From assembly GCF_013761175.1 (NCBI RefSeq), contig NZ_JACDUR010000004.1, positions 62,001-126,000 of the forward strand: 64,000 bases of DNA, written 5' to 3'. Each line of letters starts with the position of its first letter. Within the stretch, counting starts at the first letter, position 1. The notes below the pieces were generated by a model. That model saw only the letters and a program-made list of their open reading frames with translations. It did not search any database and had not been told where the DNA came from. This document shows positions 1 through 7,848 of the stretch, piece after piece. Made by a program: the position numbers and the translations under genes. The stretch is from Nonomuraea soli. GTDB lineage: Bacteria; Actinomycetota; Actinomycetes; Streptosporangiales; Streptosporangiaceae.

Positions 1-642
1 GTACACGAGGGTCGAGCGGATGTAGTTGGCGTCACGGCGCAGGATCGGCACCGTCGGGTAGCAGCCGTTCTCGCGGGCGTAGGTGGCGTAGCCGACGACG
101 AAGATCCTCGCCTGCGGGGCACGGGCCCGGATGTCGGCGGCGAGCTGCACCAGCACCGGACGCAGGTTGTCGGTCTTGACCCGCCACTCGTCCTGCCCGC
201 CCGACTGGTAGTCGTCGTAGCAGTAGTCGCCGACCGGCGGCGGCAGCAGGTTCAGGCAGTCCTCGATGAAGCCGGTCAGGCCGACGTCGTTGGCGCCGAT
301 CTGCACGGTGACCAGGGTGGTGTCGGCGCTGAGCGCGTCGAGCTGCGGCGGCATGGAGCCGAGGTCGGTGTTCTGCGACTGGTACATGTCGCGGGTGTCG
401 GCGCCCGAGCACGTCACGTCGCGGAAGGTCGAGGCCCCGATGGCGGCGGCCGTCAGGTGGGCGTAGTTGCGGTCGGAGCGGAAGCAGCCGAGCTGCGGCA
501 GGACCTGGTTGGGGATGAGGGGGCCGGAGGCGGCCGAGTCGCCGAGGGCGACGTAGACCTCACCGGCCGCGGCCTGCGCGGGGATGGTGAGTCCGACGAG
601 AACGAGGACGGCGGCGAACAGGGTACGGACGGTACGGATCAC
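1..642 (-). CDS. Secreted SGNH/GDSL-family hydrolase (C-terminus cut by window edge)
   Basis: Probable exported esterase/lipase of the SGNH superfamily; the substrate is not known. The GTG start at 642 follows GGAG in AAAGGAGCGCCGC and opens a signal peptide of about 25 residues ending in PAQAAA. Block I (ALGDSAASG) supplies the nucleophile Ser and QIGANDVGL is the G-x-N-D block. The block V Asp/His pair would lie beyond position 1, so the gene runs off the window. Several Cys residues fit the disulfide-rich actinomycete secreted SGNH enzymes. The GTG overlaps the TGA of the upstream transporter gene (GTGA), so the two are translationally coupled. Family assignment is firm. Confidence 0.88.
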   Translation of the reverse strand, partial: MIRTVRTLFAAVLVLVGLTIPAQAAAGEVYVALGDSAASGPLIPNQVLPQLGCFRSDRNYAHLTAAAIGASTFRDVTCSGADTRDMYQSQNTDLGSMPPQLDALSADTTLVTVQIGANDVGLTGFIEDCLNLLPPPVGDYCYDDYQSGGQDEWRVKTDNLRPVLVQLAADIRARAPQARIFVVGYATYARENGCYPTVPILRRDANYIRSTLVY

Positions 643-1508
643 GCGGCGCTCCTTTCCAGACGGGCCGAACGGGACCTGAGCAGGAAACCGGCCGCCGTCG
701 CCGTGAAGAACATCAGCACGCCGTAGGTGGCCGAGGGGATCGACATCTGGTCGTTGGCCAGCAGGGTGGTGGCCACGGTGATCGAAAGGGTGGCGTTGTG
801 GAGGCCGATCTCGAAGCACGAGGCGATGGCCTGGCCGCGCTCCACCTTGGCCAGGCGGGGCGCGTAGTAGCCGATCGCCAGGCTGACCGCGCTGAAGATC
901 AGGCAGATCAGCCCGACAGAGGCGATGTAGTCGCCGAGGTTCTCGCGCTCCTTGATCAGGACGGCGGCGATGACGAGGAGCAGGACCACCGCGGAGGTGA
1001 TCTTGACGGGCTTGGCCATGCGGTCGGCGAAGGCGGTGGCGTAGGCGCGGACCAGCATGCCGATCGCGACCGGGATCAGCACCAGCGCCACGACCTTGGC
1101 GAACTCCGCGAACTCCAGGCTCAGCAGGGTGCCGTCGGAGGCGAAGTAGCCGATCGAGAGGTTGGTCACCAGCGGCAGCGTGATGATCGCCAGCACCGAG
1201 TTGATCGCGGTGAGGGTGATGTTGAGCGCCACGTCACCGCCGAACAGGTGGCTGTAGAGGTTGGCGGTGGTGCCGCCCGGCGAGGCGGCCAGCAGCATCA
1301 TGCCGACCGCGAGCACCGGCGGCAGGCCGAACAGGATGACCAGGCCGAAGCAGAGCGCGGGCAGGACGACGATCTGGCACCCCAGGGCGACCAGGGTCGC
1401 CTTGGGGTAGGCGAGCACACGCTTGAAGTCGGCCAGGGTCAGCGACAGGCCGAGACCGAGCATGATGATCGCGAGCGCGAAGGGCAGGAGGGTGGCGGCG
1501 AGAGCCAT
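639..1508 (-). CDS. Bile acid:sodium symporter (BASS/SBF) family transporter
   Basis: Integral membrane protein of about 289 residues, predicted to use the sodium gradient to move an organic anion; the substrate cannot be read from sequence. It shows closely spaced hydrophobic helices and the Gly/Ser-rich family segment AASPGGTTANLYSHLFGGD followed by a polar helix containing NITLTAINS, both typical of SBF proteins. I chose ATG 1508, with GAGAGG nine bases upstream; an in-frame TTG at 1517 is the alternative. It overlaps the downstream SGNH gene by 4 bases. No regulatory site was recognised. Confidence 0.85.
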   Translation of the reverse strand: MALAATLLPFALAIIMLGLGLSLTLADFKRVLAYPKATLVALGCQIVVLPALCFGLVILFGLPPVLAVGMMLLAASPGGTTANLYSHLFGGDVALNITLTAINSVLAIITLPLVTNLSIGYFASDGTLLSLEFAEFAKVVALVLIPVAIGMLVRAYATAFADRMAKPVKITSAVVLLLVIAAVLIKERENLGDYIASVGLICLIFSAVSLAIGYYAPRLAKVERGQAIASCFEIGLHNATLSITVATTLLANDQMSIPSATYGVLMFFTATAAGFLLRSRSARLERSAA

Positions 1509-1550
1509 GCTTCTCAACCTCTCGGGGGGTGCTCCTGTGGTGGGTTTTTT

Positions 1551-2666
1551 CTAGTGTCTGAAAGGCCCGGTGACCTCGTAGGTGATGCCGCCGGTCCCGG
1601 CCCGCTCGCCGCTCGTCCCGCGCTGGGAGGAGAAGTAGAGGCGGGATCCGTCGGGTGAGAACGCCGGGCCGGTGATCTCCGACTGGCTCTGGCCGTCGAG
1701 CCTGATGACCGGTGCGATGATCCCGTCCGGCGTGATGATGTTGATTTCCATGTTCCCGCCGTCCTCGGCCACGTACAAGTCACCCGACGAGACGCCGGTG
1801 ATGTTGTCGATGCCGTCGAGGCTGCCGCCGCCGTCGTAGACGAATCCCAGCGTGTTGCGGTTGGCGTCGTAGGCCCAGACCTTGCGGTCGCCCTTGGCGG
1901 TGAAGTAGCAGATGCCGCCGCCGTAGTGACAGCCCTCGCCGCCGTCGAAGTGCAGGGCCGAGCTCACCTGGTGGCGCGTCTGCGTCTGGAACACGCCCGG
2001 GGTGGCGTCGGGGACCGGCCGCCACACCGGGCCCTCACATAACACCTCCAGGCGGCCGCTCGACAGGTCGCCCCAGGTGGTGGGGATGAAGCGGTAGAAG
2101 CAGCCGTCACCCTCGTCCTCCGTCAGGTAGACGACCCGGTGGTCGGGGTCGCAGGCGGCGGCCTCGTGCTTGAACTTGCCCATCGCCGGACGCTGGACCG
2201 CCGCGCGGTTGCCGAACGGGTCGGTCTCGTAGACCTTGCCCCGGAAGATCTCCTCGCACGACAGCCAGGTGTTCCACGGGGTGCGGCCGCCGGCGCAGTT
2301 GAGGTTCGTGCCGCTCAGGATGCGGTAGGCGCGGTCGACGGAGCCGTCGGCGCGGAACTTGATGGCCGAGGCGCCGCCCGCCAGGGGGATCTCGGAGTTG
2401 GAGACGTAGATCCAGCCGGTGCCGTCGGCGAAGCAGGCGCCGCCGTCGGGCGCCGGGTGCCAGAGCGTGCCGCCGACCAGCTGGCCGGTCCTGGCCACGA
2501 CGCGGCTGCGGAAACCCGCCGGGAGCGCGACGCCGTTGGCGTCCGGCGCGCCTAGCGGGCCGTACGGGCTGGCCCCGGCTCTGGTGGAGGCGAGAGCGGC
2601 CTCCTGCCACATGGCTCCGGAGAAGGCCACGGCGCCCAGTCCTGCGAGGAAGGTACGTCGCTGCAC
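1551..2666 (-). CDS. PhoX-like (DUF839) exported phosphatase-family protein
   Basis: About 371 residues, related to the PhoX/DUF839 alkaline phosphatases, which are Tat-exported Ca/Fe-dependent phosphomonoesterases. The N-terminus VQRRTFLAGLGAVAFSG is a Tat-type signal. Family blocks visible are the segment with TNLNCAGGRTPWNTW and SCEE, KFKHEAAACDP, and repeated beta-propeller strands ending in SPDGSRLYFSSQRG. I chose GTG 2666 because AAAGGGAG lies 7-8 bases upstream and the signal then starts directly before QRRTF; a TTG at 2705 is possible. Phosphatase activity is inferred from family. It is divergent from the lipase-like gene at 2816, with paired palindromes between them. Confidence 0.85.
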   Translation of the reverse strand: MQRRTFLAGLGAVAFSGAMWQEAALASTRAGASPYGPLGAPDANGVALPAGFRSRVVARTGQLVGGTLWHPAPDGGACFADGTGWIYVSNSEIPLAGGASAIKFRADGSVDRAYRILSGTNLNCAGGRTPWNTWLSCEEIFRGKVYETDPFGNRAAVQRPAMGKFKHEAAACDPDHRVVYLTEDEGDGCFYRFIPTTWGDLSSGRLEVLCEGPVWRPVPDATPGVFQTQTRHQVSSALHFDGGEGCHYGGGICYFTAKGDRKVWAYDANRNTLGFVYDGGGSLDGIDNITGVSSGDLYVAEDGGNMEINIITPDGIIAPVIRLDGQSQSEITGPAFSPDGSRLYFSSQRGTSGERAGTGGITYEVTGPFRH

Positions 2667-2753
2667 GTGCGGACTCCCTTTGATCGAGGTCAGGTGCAGA
2701 ATCAATGAAACGATGCGGCCACCCGCCAGGGAACTGGACAGCGCAGTAAAGCT

Positions 2754-2783
2754 ATGGGTCAGGCTTTGTGACCCATCACAAAG
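2754..2783. promoter_or_regulatory. Two overlapping perfect inverted repeats between divergent genes
   Basis: ATGGGTCA (2754-2761) is mirrored by TGACCCAT (2769-2776) across 7 bases. CTTTGTGA (2764-2771) is mirrored by TCACAAAG (2776-2783) across 4 bases. The repeats share the segment 2764-2776, so as operators they would compete for one face and as hairpins they would be mutually exclusive. The second contains GTG-N6-CAC, reminiscent of CRP/FNR-type sites. They lie between the PhoX-like gene and the secreted hydrolase. Function is inferred. Confidence 0.5.
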
Positions 2784-2815
2784 GTGATTGACGGGGGTGA
2801 GCCGGGCGCTCGACC

Positions 2816-4858
2816 ATGTGGCGCGTGCGCCCCCTCAGCCTGCTCGCCGCGCTGGTCCTCTCCAGCACGTTGCTCGTCACGCCGGCCGCCGCCTCGGAAA
2901 CCGCCCTCGCTCAGGGCACCGCCCTCGCTCAGGGCACCGCCCTCGCCCAGGACCCGGCCTTCGCTCAGGACCCGGCCGTGTGCGACCCGATCGACCCGGC
3001 CGCCTGCCTGCTGCCCTTCCCGAACGACTTCCTCACCGTCGCCGACCCCGCCACCGCCACCGGCCGACGGGTGTCCTTCGCCCCCTCGGCCATGCCCGTC
3101 ACCGTGGCGGGGACGCCGATCGACCCGGCCGAGTGGAACCGCAACGACGGCTTCTCGCCGGGCTCCATGCTGCTGGCCAGAGTGCCCGGCCTGGACCTCG
3201 GACGCACCGGCGCCGCCCCGATCACCGACATCGGGCGATCGCTCGAGCGTGACGCGCCCATCGTGCTGCTCGACGCCGACACCGGCGAACGCTGGCCGTA
3301 CTGGGCCGAACTCGACGCCAACGCGCCCGCCGACCGGCAGCTGCTGATCATCCGGCCCGCGCGCAACCTGAACGAGGGCCACCGCTACGTGGTCGCGCTG
3401 CGCGGCCTGCGCGACGCGGGCGGCGCGCCGATCCCGCCCGGCGCCGCCTTCGCCGCCGTCGCGGGCCCGCCGCTCCCCGCCGGACACGAGCTCGCCGCAC
3501 GGCAGCGCCAGCTCGCACCCGCGCTGAGGCAACTGCACCGGCACGGCGTGCGCGACCCCTACCTGGCCTGGGACTTCACCGTCGCCAGCGAGCAGAACCT
3601 CGCGGGACGCGCCCTGTCGATGCGCGACCAGGCGCTGCGCGCCCTCGGCGGGCGCTCGCCCGCCTTCGAGGTCACCACCGTCACGGAGTTCACGCCCGAA
3701 CAGGACTCCCAGATCGCCCGCCGGGTCGAGGGCGTCGTCCGCGTGCCCAGCTTCCTCGACCGGCCGGGCGGGCCCACCGGCTCCCGCCTCCACTACGGCC
3801 CCGACGGCCTGCCCGCCCAGCTGCCCGGCAACGAGCAACTCGCCCGCTTCCGCTGCGAGATCCCCCGCACCGCCCTCGACCGGCCCGTCCGCTTCTCCCT
3901 GTACGGCCACGGCCTGCTCGGCAGGCACACCGAGGTGGGGGCGGGCAACGTCAAGACCATGGCCCAGGAACGCGGCTTCGCCTTCTGCGCCACGCCGTGG
4001 ATCGGCATGGCCGAGGACGACATCCCCACCGTGTTGTCGTCGTTCGCCGACATGTCACGCTTCCTCGCCGTGCCCGACCGCAGCCAGCAGGGCTTCCTCA
4101 ACGCCATCTTCCTCGGCCGCGCCATGACCGCGCACGACGGCTTCACCTCCCACGACGCCTTCCGCGCCTCCGGACGACCGCTCGCCGACATCCGCAAGGG
4201 CCTCGTCTACGACGGCAACAGCCAGGGCGGCATCCTCGGCGGCGCCCTCGTCGCCCTGTCGCCCGACATCAGGCTCGGCGTGCTCGGGGTCACCGGGATG
4301 AACTACAGCACCCTGTTCAACCGCAGCTCCGACGCGGCGCCCTTCCAGCAGGTCTTCGACCGGTCCTATCCGGACAAGCTGGACCAGCAGCTGGTGCTGG
4401 CGCTGATCCAGATGTTGTGGGACAGGGGCGAGACCAACGGCTACGCGGCGCACCTGACCGGCTCGCCCTACCCGGGCACGCCGCGCCACCAGGTGCTCAT
4501 GCAGGTCGCCTTCGCCGACCACCAGGTGGCGATGGTCTCCGCCGACGTGCAGGCCAGGACGATCGGGGCACGCGTGATGTGGCCCGCCGTGGGCGAGGGA
4601 CGCAGCCAGGACCGCGTGCCGTACTGGGGCATCAAGCGGGCCGGGGGCGCGGTGTGGCCGGGGTCGGCGCTGGTGGTGTGGGACAGCGGCACACCGGCGC
4701 CGCCGCTCACCAACACCCCGCCCACGCAGGGCACCGACCCCCACGAGGACCCCCGCCGGACGCCCGCGGCGCAGCTGCAGAAGTCGGTGTTCCTCAAGAC
4801 GGGGCTCGTGGCGGACGTCTGCGGTGCCGGCCCCTGCCTGACCTCGGCCCATCCGTAA
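2816..4858 (+). CDS. Secreted alpha/beta-hydrolase, bacterial lipase-like
   Basis: An exported 680-residue protein with signal peptide (LSLLAALVLSSTLLVTPAAAS) and a serine-hydrolase nucleophile elbow YDGNSQGGILGG in its second half, preceded by SLYGHGLLG as a likely oxyanion strand. The long Asp/Pro-rich N-terminal half (LPFPNDFLTV, then a beta-rich region) resembles the N-terminal domain of extracellular 'virulence factor' lipases; that match is from memory. The mature N-terminus begins with four 6-residue repeats (ALAQGT, ALAQGT, ALAQDP, AFAQDP). The ATG at 2816 has only a weak upstream purine run. The substrate is unknown; lipid or polyester hydrolysis is possible. Confidence 0.7.
   Translation: MWRVRPLSLLAALVLSSTLLVTPAAASETALAQGTALAQGTALAQDPAFAQDPAVCDPIDPAACLLPFPNDFLTVADPATATGRRVSFAPSAMPVTVAGTPIDPAEWNRNDGFSPGSMLLARVPGLDLGRTGAAPITDIGRSLERDAPIVLLDADTGERWPYWAELDANAPADRQLLIIRPARNLNEGHRYVVALRGLRDAGGAPIPPGAAFAAVAGPPLPAGHELAARQRQLAPALRQLHRHGVRDPYLAWDFTVASEQNLAGRALSMRDQALRALGGRSPAFEVTTVTEFTPEQDSQIARRVEGVVRVPSFLDRPGGPTGSRLHYGPDGLPAQLPGNEQLARFRCEIPRTALDRPVRFSLYGHGLLGRHTEVGAGNVKTMAQERGFAFCATPWIGMAEDDIPTVLSSFADMSRFLAVPDRSQQGFLNAIFLGRAMTAHDGFTSHDAFRASGRPLADIRKGLVYDGNSQGGILGGALVALSPDIRLGVLGVTGMNYSTLFNRSSDAAPFQQVFDRSYPDKLDQQLVLALIQMLWDRGETNGYAAHLTGSPYPGTPRHQVLMQVAFADHQVAMVSADVQARTIGARVMWPAVGEGRSQDRVPYWGIKRAGGAVWPGSALVVWDSGTPAPPLTNTPPTQGTDPHEDPRRTPAAQLQKSVFLKTGLVADVCGAGPCLTSAHP
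2903..2974 (+). repeat. Four tandem 18-bp units in the lipase-like gene
   Basis: The unit GCCCTCGCTCAGGGCACC occurs twice exactly (2903-2920, 2921-2938), followed by two variants (2939-2956, 2957-2974). In frame they encode A-(L/F)-A-Q-(GT/DP) hexapeptides just after the signal-peptide cleavage region. The copy number could vary by slippage without a frameshift. Confidence 0.85.
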
Positions 4859-5017
4859 TTGGGAATTTAGCAACTATTAGCTGGATTTTCGGTCTAACAT
4901 TCCGCTATTGCGGCATTCGATCGCCGAGTGATGCCTTTTCTGTCGGTGTCTCGTGTTTCCATCTGACACGTAGCCATTCCGGCTGAATTCGATCACCAAG
5001 GCGAGGGGAAGATCGGC
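4859..5017. other. AT-rich intergenic segment before the Mrr cassette
   Basis: This gap of about 160 bases is far richer in A and T than its surroundings, notably 4859-4985. It ends with GAGGGGAAG about 6 bases before the ATG at 5018, and presumably holds the promoter of the two-gene cassette. No clear terminator for the upstream gene was found. The composition shift suggests acquired DNA. Confidence 0.5.
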
Positions 5018-5266
5018 ATGCCGCAGGACAAGTACTGGCGACGAGGCCATTACGTCAGGCGCCGCAGGGTGAGCAAGAAGACGTCGGGCTGGGTCATCCT
5101 GGCGGTCGCGGCGGTGGTGGGCTGGTTCGCGGTCTCCGGGTTCGGCGCGCAGGCGGAGGGGGATCCGCCTGCGCCCACGGAGACCCAGGTCGTCGTCCCC
5201 GCGCACGAACCCCAGGTGGAGCCGCCCGCCGAGGTCTGGCCGGTCATGCCGTCGGGCGGGTCGTGA
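5018..5266 (+). CDS. Small single-pass membrane protein, partner of the Mrr-like gene
   Basis: An 82-residue protein with a very basic N-terminus (YWRRGHYVRRRRVSKK), one transmembrane helix (GWVILAVAAVVGWFAVSGFG, roughly residues 24-43) and a Pro/Glu/Val-rich outer tail. It has no recognisable domain. A strong GAGGGGAAG site sets the ATG start. Its stop overlaps the GTG start of the Mrr-like gene (GTGA at 5263-5266), so the two are translationally coupled and probably act together at the membrane. Confidence 0.6.
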   Translation: MPQDKYWRRGHYVRRRRVSKKTSGWVILAVAAVVGWFAVSGFGAQAEGDPPAPTETQVVVPAHEPQVEPPAEVWPVMPSGGS

Positions 5267-6003
5267 CCGCCCGGCGCCGGCCGTCGTTCCTGCCCCGCCC
5301 CCGCATGCCGGTGGGCGGACAGGAGTGGATCGCCGCTGCGGTCGTCGGCGTCATCGCCACCGCCGCGCTCACCCGGATCATTCCGGCCATTATCGAATGG
5401 CTGTTCAGTGATTGGAGAATATGTGCGGCCATGACGGCCGCCGCATTTCTCGGGATAGTGGCATGGCAGTGGTGGAAGTCCGCCGTGCTCCTGCGCCGCG
5501 CCGCCAGGCTCGAGAATCTCCGGCTGTCGCTGGAACAGATCGACGTGATGTCGCCGACGTGTTTCGAATGGGCGGTCCGCGACCTGATGATCCGCGACGG
5601 CATGCAGGCCCAGCACGTCGGCCAGCGGGGCGACAAGGCGGCCGACGTCATCGGGCACGACCGCCGCGGCCACCGGATCGTCGTGCAGTGCAAGCACACC
5701 GTCACCAGCAGGAAGGTGACCGCCCAAGTCGTCTACCAGGTCAACGGCACGGCGCGGCCCGCGCACGGAGCCGAGTTCGCCGTCATCGTCACCAACGGCG
5801 ATTTCACCCGCGACGCCCGCAAGGCGGCGGGCGACTTCCGTATCCAGCTCGTGGGCCGGGGAGAGCTGGAGCAGTGGGCGTCGAACGGCGTCTCACTCGC
5901 CGCACTGCTCGGCCTGGGCGCCCCGCTCCGGCATCGCCGGCGCCTGCGCAGGACGGCTCCCCTGCTTCACCCCCGAGCCCACGACGAGGCCAACGATCGT
6001 TGA
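5263..6003 (+). CDS. Membrane-anchored Mrr-type restriction endonuclease-like protein
   Basis: A 246-residue protein with two predicted transmembrane helices (about 22-48 and 52-72) followed by a cytoplasmic Mrr_cat-type PD-(D/E)XK nuclease domain. The catalytic signature is readable: FEWAVRDLM near residue 101, GDKAADVIG with Asp128, and VVQCKH with Gln142 and Lys144, then a region matching the YQVNGTARPAHGAEFAVIVTNG type of the family. Mrr enzymes cut modified DNA; anchoring to the membrane suggests action on incoming or phage DNA, which is inference. The stretch 5381-5450 uses several A/T-ending codons unusual for this genome. The C-terminus is Arg-rich and may be tail extension. Confidence 0.78.
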   Translation: MTARRRPSFLPRPRMPVGGQEWIAAAVVGVIATAALTRIIPAIIEWLFSDWRICAAMTAAAFLGIVAWQWWKSAVLLRRAARLENLRLSLEQIDVMSPTCFEWAVRDLMIRDGMQAQHVGQRGDKAADVIGHDRRGHRIVVQCKHTVTSRKVTAQVVYQVNGTARPAHGAEFAVIVTNGDFTRDARKAAGDFRIQLVGRGELEQWASNGVSLAALLGLGAPLRHRRRLRRTAPLLHPRAHDEANDR

Positions 6004-6016
6004 CCTCGTCAGGTTC

Positions 6017-6271
6017 TCACTCGTCGCGGGCGGCCGCTCGTTCGATGGCCGCCCGTACGAGGCCGAAGATCGCCCCCTGGATCGCCGCCGCGACGAGGAC
6101 CTCGCCCCAGCCGTACTTGGTCGAGTCCGCCACCGGCGGTTCCGGCTTGCCGGAGGCGAGCTTCCACACATGCTTGAAGATGGTTCCGGCGACGAGGCCG
6201 CCGAGCACGCCCCCCGCCATCCTGGTCGGTTTCGCCATGGTCTGCTTCATGAGGTTCGCGCTTACCCACAT
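6017..6271 (-). CDS. DUF4235-type small membrane protein
   Basis: An 84-residue protein with a Gly-rich first helix (RMAGGVLGGLVAGTIFKHVWKLASG), a loop with PEPPVADSTKYGWGEVLVAAAIQGAIFG and a second helix ending in RAAIERAAARDE. This is the usual layout of the actinobacterial DUF4235 family, whose role is unknown. It lies 9 bases after the FAD/Rieske gene on the same strand, so the two may be co-transcribed. It is convergent with the Mrr gene, leaving only 13 bases between stops. Confidence 0.8.
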   Translation of the reverse strand: MWVSANLMKQTMAKPTRMAGGVLGGLVAGTIFKHVWKLASGKPEPPVADSTKYGWGEVLVAAAIQGAIFGLVRAAIERAAARDE

Positions 6272-6280
6272 ACCGCGCTC

Positions 6281-7786
6281 CTAGTCGCGGCGGGGCAGCG
6301 GCCTGGTGGCGGGGCCGTTCAGCACCTGGCCGTCGGTGCCGAAGCGGGAGCCGTGGCAGGGGCACTCCCACGCCTTCTCGTTCTCGTCGAAGGCCACGAC
6401 GCAGCCCAGGTGGGTGCAGAGCGCCGAGAGCTGGTGCAGCTGCCCTGACGGGTCGCGGTAGACCGCTCGCCGCTCGCCGCCGACCCTGACGATGGCGCCG
6501 CTGTCCGGGCCGATGTCGTCGACGTGGTCGGCGTGGGTGCGCAGCCGGTCGCCGACGAAGTGCCGCGCCACCTTCAGCTGCAGTTTGGCCATGGGGGCCG
6601 CCTCGCGCAGCGGGTGCAGCCTGCGCGGGTCGTACAGGTCGCGGTAGGGCGAGTCCTGGCCGGTCAGCTCGGCGGCGAGGAGCCGCCCCGACAACACGCC
6701 GGTGCTCATGCCCCAGCCGTTGAAGCCGGTGGCGACGTGGACGTGCTCGCTCCCGACGTGGAAGCGGCCGATGTACGGCAGGCGGTCGGTGGTCTGGTTG
6801 TCCTGCGCCGACCAGGCGTGTGTGACGCGCAGCCCGGGGAAGCGTTCCTGGGCCCAGGCGCGCAGCCGCTCGTGACGCTCCCGGGCGTCGCGTGATCCCG
6901 GCTCGTGCCGCTCTCCCGTGACGATCAGGAACCTCTCGCTGTCGCGGTATGGGGCCGTGCGCACAGAGCGGGTGTCGTTCTCCACGGTCAGGAACATGCC
7001 GCCCGGGTCGCTGCCGGCCGGGATGGGGCCGGCCACCACGAGCTCCCTGCGCGGCTCCAGCCGGGCGAACAGCAGGGCGCGGTCGAAGACCGGGTAGTGG
7101 GTGGCGACCACCACGTCCTGAGCGGTGACGGTGTGGCCGTCCTCGGTGACGAGCCGGCACGGGCTGCCCTCGTGCAGTTCCGTCACGCGGGTTCGCTCGT
7201 GGATCACGACGCCCTGTCGTGCCATCAGCTCGGTCAGGCCGAGCAGGTACTTGCGCGGGTGGAACTGGGCCTGGTTCTCGACGCGGACGGCCGCCGCCAC
7301 GCCGTACGGCAGGCCGGTTCCGGTGACCAGCGTCGCCTCCAGCCCGGCGGCGCGGGCGGCCGAGGCCTCCGCCTCGATGTCGGCCACCGCGTCGGCGGAC
7401 TCGGTGTAGGTGTAGGCGGGCAGCCGTTCGAGGTCGCAGTCGATCGCGAACTGCGCGGCGGTCGCGGCGACGTGCTCGACCGCCTCCTGCTGCGAGGCGG
7501 CGTAGAGGGCGGCGGCCTGTTCGCCGGCCGACTTGCTCAGCTCCGCGTAGATGAGCCCGTGCAGCGCGCTCAGCTTGGCCGTCGTGTAGCCCGTGACGCC
7601 GGCCGCGACGCGGTCGGCCTCCAGCACCACGACCGTGCGTCCCGCCCGGCTCAGTTCCCAGGCCGTGCTCAGCCCGGCGATGCCGCCGCCGACGACGGCG
7701 ACGTCCGCGTCCAGGTCGCCGGTCAGCGGCGGATGGGACGTCGCCGGGGCGGTGTCCATCCAGTACGACTCGCGTTTGTCACCCAT
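6281..7786 (-). CDS. FAD-dependent oxidoreductase with C-terminal Rieske domain
   Basis: A 501-residue two-domain enzyme. The N-terminal DAO-type fold has the dinucleotide motif VAVVGGGIAGLSTAWEL, the YTTAKLSALHG segment of the family, and WSAQDNQTTDRLPYIG plus ATGFNGWGMSTG near the FAD site. The C-terminal Rieske domain carries CTHLGC and CPCHGSRF for a [2Fe-2S] cluster. Proteins of this architecture are common in soil bacteria, and their substrates are mostly untested. ATG 7786 starts MGDKRESYWM; its codon lies inside the left arm of the 7782-7825 inverted repeat. The neighbouring GCS2 gene is divergent. Confidence 0.9.
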   Translation of the reverse strand: MGDKRESYWMDTAPATSHPPLTGDLDADVAVVGGGIAGLSTAWELSRAGRTVVVLEADRVAAGVTGYTTAKLSALHGLIYAELSKSAGEQAAALYAASQQEAVEHVAATAAQFAIDCDLERLPAYTYTESADAVADIEAEASAARAAGLEATLVTGTGLPYGVAAAVRVENQAQFHPRKYLLGLTELMARQGVVIHERTRVTELHEGSPCRLVTEDGHTVTAQDVVVATHYPVFDRALLFARLEPRRELVVAGPIPAGSDPGGMFLTVENDTRSVRTAPYRDSERFLIVTGERHEPGSRDARERHERLRAWAQERFPGLRVTHAWSAQDNQTTDRLPYIGRFHVGSEHVHVATGFNGWGMSTGVLSGRLLAAELTGQDSPYRDLYDPRRLHPLREAAPMAKLQLKVARHFVGDRLRTHADHVDDIGPDSGAIVRVGGERRAVYRDPSGQLHQLSALCTHLGCVVAFDENEKAWECPCHGSRFGTDGQVLNGPATRPLPRRD

Positions 7787-7825
7787 GCATGCCGTCTTCC
7801 CGCAGGTCACGTCAGCATGCATGGG
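7782..7825. promoter_or_regulatory. Perfect 11-bp inverted repeat between divergent redox genes
   Basis: CCCATGCATGC (7782-7792) is mirrored exactly by GCATGCATGGG (7815-7825), with 22 bases between and a centre-to-centre distance of 33, close to three helical turns. Each arm contains the palindrome ATGCAT. The left arm includes the start codon of the FAD/Rieske gene, and the right arm ends 23 bases before the GCS2 start. This is a strong candidate for one operator serving both directions. The cognate regulator is unknown. Confidence 0.6.
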
Positions 7826-7848
7826 GCCTGCCCGGGTAGTCGGCGGGT

